A DNA stretch of 53,390 bases from Cyanobium sp. CZS48M (GTDB lineage Bacteria > Cyanobacteriota > Cyanobacteriia > PCC-6307 > Cyanobiaceae): contig JAUCZK010000018.1 of NCBI GenBank assembly GCA_030373145.1, forward strand, positions 1 to 53,390. The letters are read 5' to 3'. This document shows positions 1-8,647 of this stretch, one piece after another (within the stretch, counting starts at the first letter, position 1; every line of letters begins with the position of its first letter). Both the position numbers and the translations under genes were made by a program. Below the pieces are notes generated by a model. The model did not search any database, was not told where the DNA came from, and saw nothing but the letters and a program-made list of their open reading frames with translations.

Positions 1-102
1 AGATGTGCGGAGCCCTTAAGGTTTGCTCCGGGTTGGGGCGATCTGGTGGCCGCTGGTGGAGCCATGGGCCCAGCAGGCCACTGGGAGCGCCGGTCAGAAG
101 GT

Positions 103-189
103 GTCGCCTTCGCGACATTTCTGCGGGAATTCGTACCAACGGACACTGAGTCCACTTAAGGTTTTCTTCAGCTCCTTCGCGAAGGCGAC
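103..189. repeat. Inverted repeat in the left intergenic region
   Basis: A perfect 13-base inverted repeat has arms at 103-115 and 177-189 with about 60 bases between them. The right arm overlaps a 12-base palindrome, CCTTCGCGAAGG, at 174-185. The same region has a direct repeat, CTTAAGGTTT, at 15-24 and 155-164. I see no gene in 1-192. The arms end just before the start codon at 193, so a role in expression of the next gene is possible but is inference only. Confidence 0.55.
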
Positions 190-192
190 CCC

Positions 193-330
193 ATGGTTCT
201 GATCTGTTGGGATCTGGCCGGTAACCGCTCCACAGAAACCCTGCCCGTGAACCTGGTGCGCCAGCGCCGTCTTCAGCTGGAGAGTCTTGGCGCCGTCATC
301 TACTGGAGCGAGAGGCTGGTCAACGCCTGA
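193..330 (+). CDS. Small conserved-looking protein, 45 residues
   Basis: An open frame from ATG 193 to TGA 328-330 encodes 45 residues beginning MVLICWDLAGNRS and ending VIYWSERLVNA. Its codon use is GC-rich in the third position, like neighbouring genes. It has a hydrophobic start, a central basic stretch (VRQRRLQLE) and no signal peptide or known motif. I do not recognise a named family, but the composition looks like a real soluble small protein and not like random frame noise. It lies 45 bases before the lipoprotein gene on the same strand, so the two may be co-transcribed. The start is the only ATG in the frame and follows the inverted repeat directly. Function unknown. Confidence 0.5.
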   Translation: MVLICWDLAGNRSTETLPVNLVRQRRLQLESLGAVIYWSERLVNA

Positions 331-375
331 GGCTGTTGCTAAGTGTTCGAAGCACCCATTCGATCCGCCGCGGCG

Positions 376-705
376 ATGCCCTTGCGTTCACGCGCCCCAA
401 GACCCCTACTCGCCGGCGGCCTGACCCTGCTGGCTCTCGGTCTGGCTGGCTGTCCCAGTACTCCTCCCAAAGAGAGCCAACGGCTGGATCAACTCGAGCA
501 GCGGCTCCAGCAGGTGGAGCAGCGCCTGGCCAGCCCGGCACGGCCCGACCCCGCTGACCCCTCCGGAAAGCCGCCGGCCGGGGTGGTCAAGTCGCTGACC
601 TTCCGCATGGACAGCCAGGACGACCGCCTGCGGATCTACTGGGCCGATGGCAGCTCCACAGATCTCCCCTGCACCAAGGAGCAGGGCACTTGGGCCTGTG
701 GCTGA
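376..705 (+). CDS. Small putative lipoprotein with N-terminal coiled coil
   Basis: This 109-residue protein starts with a basic N-terminus (MPLRSRAPRP), a hydrophobic segment and a lipobox LAGC, with the lipidated cysteine near residue 26, so it should be exported and anchored in a membrane. A short heptad-like stretch follows (RLDQLEQRLQQVEQRLA), then a Pro-rich linker and a C-terminal domain with two cysteines (LPCTKEQGTWACG) that could form a disulfide. ATG 376 was preferred to the in-frame GTG at 343 because it puts the basic region at the very N-terminus. The next gene, also exported, starts 52 bases downstream. Family unknown; the export signal is seen directly, any function is not. Confidence 0.75.
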   Translation: MPLRSRAPRPLLAGGLTLLALGLAGCPSTPPKESQRLDQLEQRLQQVEQRLASPARPDPADPSGKPPAGVVKSLTFRMDSQDDRLRIYWADGSSTDLPCTKEQGTWACG

Positions 706-757
706 TCTGGACTCGGCCCTCCCCTGACCCGGGCCGGGCCGTTTCATCCTGAGCGTC

Positions 758-1192
758 ATGCGCCCACTCCTCGCCCTCACGGCCTGCCTGGCACTGCTGG
801 CAGCCAAGCCAGCTCTGGCCCAGGACAGCTACGAGCTCTTCCCCTTCACCCGCCAGCGGGCCACCAACGTGGCCCGCATGTATGCCGAGCGGCTCAACGG
901 TGGCCTGACCACCTACCGGCCGGATGCCTGCATGTACAACCGTGGCGGCAGCGACTGCCTGATCAAGGGCGATGCCAAGGGCTACATCTTCCGCTTCCTG
1001 GGGGGACCTCCGGGCTGGCAGATCCTCGGTCTGGCCCCCACGGCCGAAAGCGAGATCGAAGTGTCTGCCGATGGCCGCACCGTGGTGAGGGTCATCTACA
1101 ACGGGGTCCCCAGGCCCGTCGATCAGACCCCCCAGCCCGATCCCCAGGCGGCACCTGGCCCTGAGCCTGAACCAATCGTCCCGGGCCCCTGA
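758..1192 (+). CDS. Secreted protein of unknown function
   Basis: This 144-residue protein has a classic signal peptide (MRPLLALTACLALLAAKPALA, likely cut after ALA). The mature part begins QDSYELFPFTRQRATNVARMYAE and contains a cysteine pair (DACMYNRGGSDCL), followed by a Gly/Pro loop and a proline-rich tail (PQPDPQAAPGPEPEP). The organisation resembles short periplasmic proteins conserved in picocyanobacteria, but I cannot name a family. It follows the lipoprotein gene at 376-705 on the same strand and is convergent with the aspartoacylase-like gene, whose stop lies 32 bases away. Export is well supported; role unknown. Confidence 0.75.
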   Translation: MRPLLALTACLALLAAKPALAQDSYELFPFTRQRATNVARMYAERLNGGLTTYRPDACMYNRGGSDCLIKGDAKGYIFRFLGGPPGWQILGLAPTAESEIEVSADGRTVVRVIYNGVPRPVDQTPQPDPQAAPGPEPEPIVPGP

Positions 1193-1224
1193 GAGCAAAC
1201 GCATCAGCCAGGTGCAGGGCTGAG

Positions 1225-2142
1225 CTAGTGGGCGAGTTGCTTCAGTTCTCTCGCCCAGGAGGGCTCGCAGGCCCAGCGTTCACGGCGGGTGAGGCTGAGG
1301 GCGATGCCCTTTTCGCCATAGGCCGCCTCGTTGATGAACACCGGCCAGAGCGGCTCGGGATCGCTGGGCTCGTAGCAGAGGGTTTCACCGCCCGCTGTGA
1401 GGAAGAGCGGATCGCCGGGGCGGAGCAGCTGCCAGTCGCGGTGCTGACGCTGGGGATGCAGGCAGGCCGCCGGTCGGCCATCGGCGTGGCGCGGTAGATC
1501 GAGGCTCCGCTGGTGGCGGTGAACGCTGAGGCCCTGGGGCAGGACCAGATCACCCCGCCGGGCTGAGGCCAGCACCGCCAGGGCGGCCTCCAGGGCCCGC
1601 TGGGTCTGGTGGCAGATGGTGGCATTGACCACCCCCTGAGGCACCGGACCCACCTCGATCACCAGGCCGCAGGGCCAGCGCTCCAGCAGAAACCCCTGCT
1701 GGCTGGCGTCGGCCTCATGCAAATAGATCGGCAGACCCAGCAGCGCCTGAATGCCCGCCGCCAGGGCCAGATCCGCGGGTCGCCGCCCGTACACCACCAG
1801 GGAGTTGCCCATCGCCGCGGTGGTGCTGTGCAGATCGAGCACCAGGGCGCAGGGCTGCGATCCGGCCGGCCCGTGCAGGGCCAGCAGCTCCCGGGCCCGC
1901 TGCACCTCCCGATCCCCCTGGCCGGGCCCCTCCAGCAGGACGCTGGTGAAAGAACGGTTCAAGTCGCGATCGAGGTAGCGCCGACCTGCCGCAAGGGCGC
2001 CTGGATTACCGATCACCAGGCGCAGCGGCAGGCCGGCGGCGTCGAGGGCCTCGGGATGGGCCAGCCAGTGCTCCATCAGCCAGGGGGCGTTGCGCTCATT
2101 GCCGTGGGTGCCGGCCACCACCAGAACCTCTGCCGCGCCCAT
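1225..2142 (-). CDS. Probable aspartoacylase (AspA/AstE family, M14-like zinc amidohydrolase)
   Basis: The protein carries the family's zinc-binding signature GTHGNE close to the N-terminus, the DLNRSF substrate-binding motif, a third zinc-ligand histidine in LVLDLHST and the catalytic glutamate region VIEVGPVPQG. Family members remove acetate or another acyl group from N-acyl-aspartate, and cyanobacteria carry one of about this size (about 300 residues). I chose ATG 2142 (MGAAEVLVVAGTHG), which gives 305 residues; an upstream in-frame ATG at 2235 would add 31 low-complexity residues and overlap the divergent GST gene. The true substrate in cyanobacteria is not established. Confidence 0.88.
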   Translation of the reverse strand: MGAAEVLVVAGTHGNERNAPWLMEHWLAHPEALDAAGLPLRLVIGNPGALAAGRRYLDRDLNRSFTSVLLEGPGQGDREVQRARELLALHGPAGSQPCALVLDLHSTTAAMGNSLVVYGRRPADLALAAGIQALLGLPIYLHEADASQQGFLLERWPCGLVIEVGPVPQGVVNATICHQTQRALEAALAVLASARRGDLVLPQGLSVHRHQRSLDLPRHADGRPAACLHPQRQHRDWQLLRPGDPLFLTAGGETLCYEPSDPEPLWPVFINEAAYGEKGIALSLTRRERWACEPSWARELKQLAH

Positions 2143-2233
2143 CGCCACGCCTTCTGCGGATCGGATCTGCGGCCAGCCTGGCGCAGCGTCAGGCCGCTGC
2201 GGGCCAGAGTTGTGACCCGCGCCGGAGACTGCC

Positions 2234-3205
2234 ATGGCCGTTCCACCCCTGCTGGTCGCCAGCGTGCGCGCCGCCTGGCGCTGCCAGTGGCAGCAGTTGA
2301 TGAAGGGTCTGGGTCCAGCGGACGCCGCCGGCCACTACCGGCGGCCTGAGAGCGCCTTCGCCACCACCCCGGAGCTGCCGGCCAGCGCGGCCACCAGAGG
2401 TGTCCATGGGCTGATCGTGGGGCGCAGCTGCCCCTGGGCCCATCGAGCCTGGTTGGTGTGGAGCCTGCGCCAGCTCGCTGGCAGCCTGGAGCTGGTGGTG
2501 GTGGAGCCCGATCCCAAGGCGGGCCGCTGGCGCTTCGATACTCCCTACGAGGGGGCCAGCGCCCTGGTGGAGCTCTACCGGCGCAGTGGCGGCGATCCAA
2601 AGGCCCGGGCCACCGTGCCCGCCCTCTACGACCGCCCCGGCCGCCGGATCCTGGTGAACGAGAGCGCCCGGGTGATCGAGCTGCTCAACCGCTGGCCCGC
2701 ACCAGAGGGGGCTCCGGATCTGCTGCCCGAGGGTCAGCTGGAGGCGATCAGCCACTGGCGGCAGCGGTTTCAGAGCACTGTCAACGATGGGGTCTACCGC
2801 TGTGGGTTCGCCCGCAACCAGGCCGCCTACGACCACGCCGAAGCCGAACTGTTCGCCAGCCTCGAGGCGGCGGAGGCCGCCCTGCAGCAGCAGGGGCCGT
2901 GGCTGTGCGGCGAGCGGCTCAGCCTGGCGGATGTGGTCCTCTTCCCCACCCTGATCCGCCTGGAGCTGGTCTATGCGCCCCTGTTCGGCTGCAGCCGGCG
3001 CCCGCTCTGGAGTTTCCCGGCCCTGATGGCCTGGCGCGCCCGGCTCCATGCCCTCCCCGGGGTGGCGGCCACCTGCTTTCCAGACTCCTGGCGGCGCGAC
3101 TACTTCGGAGCCCTGTTTCCCCTGCACCCCTCGGGCATCGTTCCGGCGGGGGCGGATCTGGCCACACTGGTGGCAGGCCCTGCTCCAGTGCGACCCCAGC
3201 CATGA
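2234..3205 (+). CDS. Xi-class glutathione S-transferase (glutathionyl-hydroquinone reductase-like)
   Basis: The 323-residue protein has the SCPWAHR active-site motif at residues 65-71, with Cys66 as the thiol nucleophile typical of Xi-class/ECM4 (YqjG, PcpF) enzymes. A thioredoxin-like N-domain is followed by an all-helical GST C-domain (LCGERLSLADVVLFPTLIRLE, then FPALMAWRARLHALPGV). Such enzymes reduce glutathionyl-hydroquinones to hydroquinones using glutathione and may protect quinone pools. It is the first gene of a tight rightward run: its stop overlaps the ATG of the next gene at 3202 (ATGA). Class assignment rests on the CPWA motif; the natural substrate is unknown. Confidence 0.88.
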   Translation: MAVPPLLVASVRAAWRCQWQQLMKGLGPADAAGHYRRPESAFATTPELPASAATRGVHGLIVGRSCPWAHRAWLVWSLRQLAGSLELVVVEPDPKAGRWRFDTPYEGASALVELYRRSGGDPKARATVPALYDRPGRRILVNESARVIELLNRWPAPEGAPDLLPEGQLEAISHWRQRFQSTVNDGVYRCGFARNQAAYDHAEAELFASLEAAEAALQQQGPWLCGERLSLADVVLFPTLIRLELVYAPLFGCSRRPLWSFPALMAWRARLHALPGVAATCFPDSWRRDYFGALFPLHPSGIVPAGADLATLVAGPAPVRPQP

Positions 3206-3864
3206 CCGATCGATCACAACCCGAGGGCAGCGCCAGCGATCCGGTGTTCGAGGGGGTCTACGGACCGTTCACGATCACGGACCGGGATCGCCGTGAGGTG
3301 CTCGGTTACCGCCTGGCCCTGCTGGGGGTGGCCCTGGCCCAGGCGGGCCTGCTGCTGCAGTGGGCCAACTGGGGCAGCCAGGGGCTCTGGCCCTGGCTGG
3401 TGCTGATGGCGGTGGGCCTGGGACTCGCCCTGCGCTGGATTCACATCTACCTGCGCCCGCTGCACCGGGCCCTGCAGTTGTTCTGGCTGCTGGGCTGTGC
3501 CGGCGGGTTGGCTCTGGCGCTGCTGGTGGGCCAGGGCGCCATGCTCGACACCCTGGCAGCCGACTCCCGCTGGATCTGGGCGGTGGGACCCTTCTTCGCC
3601 GCCCTGGCGGGGGTGGGCTTCAAGGAATTCTTCTGCTTCCAGCGGCCCGAAGCCGTGGGGGTGACGCTGCTGCTGCCGGTGGCGCTGCTGGGCCGCCTGG
3701 TGGGTCTGCTCGATGGGCGCACCACCTTCACCCTGCTGGCCATCGAAGCGGCGCTGCTGCTGGTGCTGACCCTGCGTAAATTCCCGATGCAGGCCGCCGC
3801 CGATGTGGGCGATAAAAGTGTCTTTGCTTACCTGGAGAGCCAGAGGCCTCCCTCGCAAGCGTGA
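3202..3864 (+). CDS. DUF2301-type integral membrane protein
   Basis: This 220-residue protein has a short polar N-terminus ending in a Tyr/Gly motif (FEGVYGPFTITDRDR), then six or so hydrophobic segments, with a conserved-looking loop containing FKEFFCFQRPEA between segments. That pattern fits the uncharacterised cyanobacterial DUF2301 (COG5413) membrane proteins. It overlaps the GST gene upstream by four bases (ATGA) and the ABC-F gene downstream by four bases (GTGA), so the three are probably translated from one message. No catalytic motif is visible and no function is known. Confidence 0.82.
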   Translation: MTDRSQPEGSASDPVFEGVYGPFTITDRDRREVLGYRLALLGVALAQAGLLLQWANWGSQGLWPWLVLMAVGLGLALRWIHIYLRPLHRALQLFWLLGCAGGLALALLVGQGAMLDTLAADSRWIWAVGPFFAALAGVGFKEFFCFQRPEAVGVTLLLPVALLGRLVGLLDGRTTFTLLAIEAALLLVLTLRKFPMQAAADVGDKSVFAYLESQRPPSQA

Positions 3865-5813
3865 CCCTGATCAGCCTGGTGGGCGTCAGCAAGGACTTCG
3901 GCCTTCGCACCCTCTTTGAAGACCTCGACCTGCACCTGCAGGAGCGCGACCGCCTGGGGCTGATCGGCCCCAATGGCGCCGGAAAATCCACCCTGCTGCG
4001 CCTGCTGGCGGGCCTGGAGCCCCCCGGCGAAGGGGAGCGGCGCTGCTCCGGGCGGCTGAAGGTGGTGATGGTGGCCCAGGAGCCGGAACTCGACCCCGAG
4101 CGCACCGTGCTGGAGCAGGTGTTCGAGGACAGCGGCGAGAAGATGGCGCTGCTGCGCCGCTTCACCGAAGTGAGCCAGGACCTGGCCGACGACCCCAGCG
4201 ACCAGGCCCTGCTTGGGGAGCTCAGCGACCTGCAGGAACGCATGGACCAGGCCAACGCCTGGGGCCTGGAGCAGCAGTGCCATGAGGTGCTGGAGCGTCT
4301 GGGCATCAGCGATGTGCACCGGAGGGTGGGCGACCTCTCCGGCGGCTTCCGCAAGCGGCTGGCCCTGGCCGCAGCCCTGGTGGCCGAGCCGGATGTGCTC
4401 CTGCTCGATGAACCCACCAACCACCTCGACGCCCTCTGCATCGAATGGCTGCAGGGGCAGCTGGAGCGCTTCCCCGGCGCCCTGGTGCTGATCACCCACG
4501 ACCGCTACGTGCTCGACCGGGTGGCCCGGCGCATCGTTGAGGTGGACCGGGGCGTGGCCCGCAACTACCCCGGCAACTACGCCACCTACCTGCAGACCAA
4601 GGCCGACGAGGAGGCGATCGAAGCCGCCAGCGCCGCAAAATTCAAGGGCGCCCTGCGGCGGGAACTGGAGTGGCTGCGCCGTGGTCCCCAGGCCCGCAGC
4701 ACCAAGCAGAAGGCACGGATCCAGCGGATCGAGGCCATGCAGGAGGCCCCGAAACGCCAGAGCAAGGGGCAGCTCAGCCTGGCCACCGCCCACCGCCGCC
4801 TGGGCAAAAAAGCGATCACTGCCGAGCATCTCAGTGTCTGGGCCGAACCGAGCGCCGGTCCCGCCGCCGCTGGTGGGGCCTCAGCGTCCGGGCCGGCCCT
4901 GCTGCGCGATTTCAGCTACGACTTCAGCCCCGAGGACCGGGTGGGAATCATCGGCCCCAACGGTTCGGGGAAATCCACCCTGCTCGATCTGATCGCCGGC
5001 CGCCGCCAGCCCCAGCAGGGGAGCCTGGAGCTGGGCAGCACGGTGCGGCTGGCCTACTTCGATCAACAGGCCGAGGGGCTCACCAGCGGCCGGGGAATGG
5101 AGCGCAAGCTTCTCGATTACGTGCAGGAGGAGGCCAGTCGCATCCAGGTGGATGGGGCGTCGGTCAGTGCCTCCCAGCTGCTGGAGCGGTTCCTGTTCCC
5201 CCCCGCCCAGCAGCACAGCCCGATCGGTCGCCTCTCCGGCGGCGAACGCCGGCGGCTCTACCTCTGCCGGCTGCTGATCAGCGCCCCCAACGTGCTGCTG
5301 CTGGATGAGCCCACCAACGACCTCGATGTCCACACCCTCACGGTGCTCGAAGACTTCCTCGAGGATTTCCGCGGCTGCGTGGTGGTGGTCTCCCACGACC
5401 GCTACTTTCTCGATCGCACCGTCGACCGGCTGTTCTGCTTTGAAGACGGAGAGCTCAAACGTCATGAGGGCAACTACAGCGCCTACCTGGAGCGGGTGGC
5501 CGCTGCTCCAGCTCCAGCGGCCACTTCAGTGGCTGCGGCCTCTTCAACAACAGTTCAGGTGCCCGTAGTGCAACCCCCGGCGACCCCAGCGCCCAAGCGG
5601 CGCAGCTTCAAGCAAAACCGGGAACTGGAGAAGCTGGAGCAGTCACTGCCGGAGTGGGAGGCCCTGCGGGCGCAGCTGGAGCGGGAGCTGGCCAGCGGTG
5701 GCGGCGGCGATTACGCCCGACTCGAAACCCTCACCCACGACCTGGCGGCCCTGCTGGAGCGCATCGAGCATGGGGAGGAGCGCTGGCTGGAACTCAGTGA
5801 ACTGGGCACTTGA
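3861..5813 (+). CDS. ABC-F family ATPase (Uup/EttA type)
   Basis: A 650-residue soluble protein with two ABC modules and no membrane segments. Walker A motifs are GPNGAGKST (residues 36-44) and GPNGSGKST (about 365-373); signatures are [12 protein letters not shown] and [12 protein letters not shown]; Walker B motifs are [12 protein letters not shown] and [12 protein letters not shown]. The linker between modules is basic and helical, as in ABC-F proteins, and a C-terminal coiled-coil domain ([11 protein letters not shown] onwards) points to the Uup/Cterm subgroup. ABC-F proteins act on ribosomes or, for Uup, in DNA or ribosome maintenance. The start is GTG 3861, overlapping the previous stop. 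The exact subgroup is inferred from the C-terminal domain. Confidence 0.93.
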   Translation: MTLISLVGVSKDFGLRTLFEDLDLHLQERDRLGLIGPNGAGKSTLLRLLAGLEPPGEGERRCSGRLKVVMVAQEPELDPERTVLEQVFEDSGEKMALLRRFTEVSQDLADDPSDQALLGELSDLQERMDQANAWGLEQQCHEVLERLGISDVHRRVGDLSGGFRKRLALAAALVAEPDVLLLDEPTNHLDALCIEWLQGQLERFPGALVLITHDRYVLDRVARRIVEVDRGVARNYPGNYATYLQTKADEEAIEAASAAKFKGALRRELEWLRRGPQARSTKQKARIQRIEAMQEAPKRQSKGQLSLATAHRRLGKKAITAEHLSVWAEPSAGPAAAGGASASGPALLRDFSYDFSPEDRVGIIGPNGSGKSTLLDLIAGRRQPQQGSLELGSTVRLAYFDQQAEGLTSGRGMERKLLDYVQEEASRIQVDGASVSASQLLERFLFPPAQQHSPIGRLSGGERRRLYLCRLLISAPNVLLLDEPTNDLDVHTLTVLEDFLEDFRGCVVVVSHDRYFLDRTVDRLFCFEDGELKRHEGNYSAYLERVAAAPAPAATSVAAASSTTVQVPVVQPPATPAPKRRSFKQNRELEKLEQSLPEWEALRAQLERELASGGGGDYARLETLTHDLAALLERIEHGEERWLELSELGT

Positions 5814-5902
5814 TCAGCTCCAGATCACATTGGCCCCTGACCCTGGGAGCCCCCCCGTATGGTGGAGCCGATAAGCCCCGGTAGCCGAAGGCCGGCCTTC
5901 CT

Positions 5903-6121
5903 ATGACTTCCATCAACGAGCACATCCGCAAGGATCAGATCGAGATCGAAACGGCCAAGGCCGTGGGCAATGAGGCGAAGGTGCGCCACCTCGAAGAGGA
6001 GCTCAAGTCGCTCGAGGAGTACAAATCGCACCACCCCGAAGACGATCACGATCCCAATTCTCTTGAGGTCTATTGCGATCTCAACCCCGAGGCTCCCGAA
6101 TGCCGGGTCTACGACGACTGA
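5903..6121 (+). CDS. cp12: CP12-type Calvin-cycle regulatory protein (short variant)
   Basis: The 72-residue acidic protein ends in the CP12 C-terminal module YCDLNPEAPECRVYDD, with Cys58 and Cys67 as the redox pair known in CP12 to bind glyceraldehyde-3-phosphate dehydrogenase. The upstream helix (EAKVRHLEEELKSLEEYK) stands where canonical CP12 has its AWDAVEELQAE core, and the N-terminal cysteine pair is absent. CP12 joins PRK and GAPDH into an inactive complex under oxidising (dark) conditions; whether this shorter form still binds PRK is uncertain. It lies 89 bases after the ABC-F gene and is followed by a strong terminator. Confidence 0.85.
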   Translation: MTSINEHIRKDQIEIETAKAVGNEAKVRHLEEELKSLEEYKSHHPEDDHDPNSLEVYCDLNPEAPECRVYDD

Positions 6122-6177
6122 GACGACTCAACAGATCCGTCCAACGGTTGGCCTGAACCCAGCCCTGACGTCACGTT

Positions 6178-6199
6178 CCCCCCTCATCGGGGGGTTTTT
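6178..6199 (+). terminator. Rho-independent terminator after the CP12 gene
   Basis: Six C (6178-6183), a 5-base loop TCATC and six G (6189-6194) form a perfect GC stem followed by five T (6195-6199). It ends the rightward run that includes the CP12 gene. Confidence 0.9.
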
Positions 6200-6294
6200 A
6201 TTGGGTCTCTCAACCTGGACATTGGGGATCTGAACCTGGCCGACTGGACGAAAGAACCCAGAAGGACCTGGCTCCCGCGCCTGGCTGCTTGCCC

Positions 6295-7326
<1,032 letters not shown>

Positions 7327-7354
7327 CTAGGATCGGCCGGTCAGAGGGCTGATC

Positions 7355-8626
7355 TTGGCTGAGGTGCGCTTCCAGAAGGTCAGCAAGACCTTCCCAGCCC
7401 GGCGGGGGGGTGCGCCGGTGGAGGTGCTGCGGCAGCTGGATCTGACCGTGCACGACGGCGAATTCCTGGTGCTGGTGGGGCCTTCGGGCTGTGGCAAGAG
7501 CACCCTGCTGCGCATCCTGGCGGGCCTCGAAACCCCCAGCAGCGGCGAGATCCGGGTGGGGGAGCGCGCCGTGAGCGGCCTGCGGCCGGCCCAGCGCGAT
7601 GTGGCGATGGTGTTCCAGAGCTACGCCCTCTACCCCCACCTGAGCGTGGCCGACAACATCGGTTTCGGGCTGCGGCGCAGCCGTAGCAGAAGCACCCTCC
7701 AGCAGCTGCAGGACGGACTGCACCGCTTCACGCGGCGGCTGCCCCCCGGGCTGCGGGTCGCTTCGGAGCGGGAGCGGCGGATCGAGCAGCGCATCCAGGC
7801 GGTGGCCGAGCAACTGGAGCTCACCCCCCTGCTCGATCGCCTGCCCAAGGAGCTCTCCGGCGGCCAAAAGCAACGGGTGGCCCTGGGCCGGGCCATCGCC
7901 CGTGAGCCGAAGGTGTTCCTGATGGATGAACCGCTCAGCAACCTCGACGCCAAGCTGCGCACCGGCACCCGGGCCCAGATCGTGGCGCTGCAGCGGCAGC
8001 TGGGCATCACCACGCTCTACGTCACCCACGACCAGGTGGAGGCGATGACCATGGGGCACCGCATCGCCGTCCTCAACCAGGGACGCCTGCAGCAGCTGGG
8101 GACGCCGATGGAGCTCTACGAGCACCCCGCCAACCTGTTCGTGGCCCAGTTCATCGGCAGTCCGCCCATGAACCTGCTGCCGGTGGAGCAGGCCGGAGCC
8201 GATCAGGTTCAGCTGGCCGGTCGTCGCTTTCTGGTGGAGGGGGAGATGGCCCAGGCCCTTGAAGCCCGCGCCGCCGCCGCCGGGGGGAGTGCTGTTGGCC
8301 GTGGCAGCCTCACGGCCGGGCTGAGGGCGGAGCACTTCAAGCTGGCGCCCGCCACCAACCGCAACCTGACGGCGGAGATCACCCACCTCGAGGCCCTTGG
8401 CAACGAAGTGCTGATCAGTTGCCGCCTGATCGAGGGCAGCCAGCTGATCCAGGTGCGCACCGACCCGGGCCAGCGCCTGGAGGCCGGTCAGACGATTCAC
8501 CTGGAGATCGATCCCAGGGGGTGGCGCTTTTTTGAGGCCAACGGCGATGCCCTGGCCAGGCCCGAGCCCAGTGGCGCCAGGGGGCACCAGGAGGAAATAG
8601 AGGTGGTGCTGCCGGACCTGAGCTGA
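7355..8626 (+). CDS. Sugar-type ABC transporter ATP-binding protein (MalK/UgpC/GgtA-like)
   Basis: The 423-residue protein has Walker A GPSGCGKST (residues 42-50), Q-loop VFQSYALYPHLSV, signature LSGGQKQRVALGRA, Walker B VFLMDEPLSNLD and a C-terminal TOBE/OB regulatory region (FIGSPPMNLLPVEQ onwards). This is the CUT1/MalK class; in cyanobacteria the shared ATPase GgtA energises uptake of glucosylglycerol and sugars. An Arg/Ser-rich insertion of about 30 residues (RRSRSRSTLQQLQDG onwards) sits between the Q-loop and the signature, longer than in E. coli MalK. No permease or binding-protein gene is adjacent. The start is TTG 7355; GTG 7364 is an alternative. Confidence 0.9.
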   Translation: MAEVRFQKVSKTFPARRGGAPVEVLRQLDLTVHDGEFLVLVGPSGCGKSTLLRILAGLETPSSGEIRVGERAVSGLRPAQRDVAMVFQSYALYPHLSVADNIGFGLRRSRSRSTLQQLQDGLHRFTRRLPPGLRVASERERRIEQRIQAVAEQLELTPLLDRLPKELSGGQKQRVALGRAIAREPKVFLMDEPLSNLDAKLRTGTRAQIVALQRQLGITTLYVTHDQVEAMTMGHRIAVLNQGRLQQLGTPMELYEHPANLFVAQFIGSPPMNLLPVEQAGADQVQLAGRRFLVEGEMAQALEARAAAAGGSAVGRGSLTAGLRAEHFKLAPATNRNLTAEITHLEALGNEVLISCRLIEGSQLIQVRTDPGQRLEAGQTIHLEIDPRGWRFFEANGDALARPEPSGARGHQEEIEVVLPDLS

Positions 8627-8647
8627 CGCCCTGCCCTTGGCTGCAGC

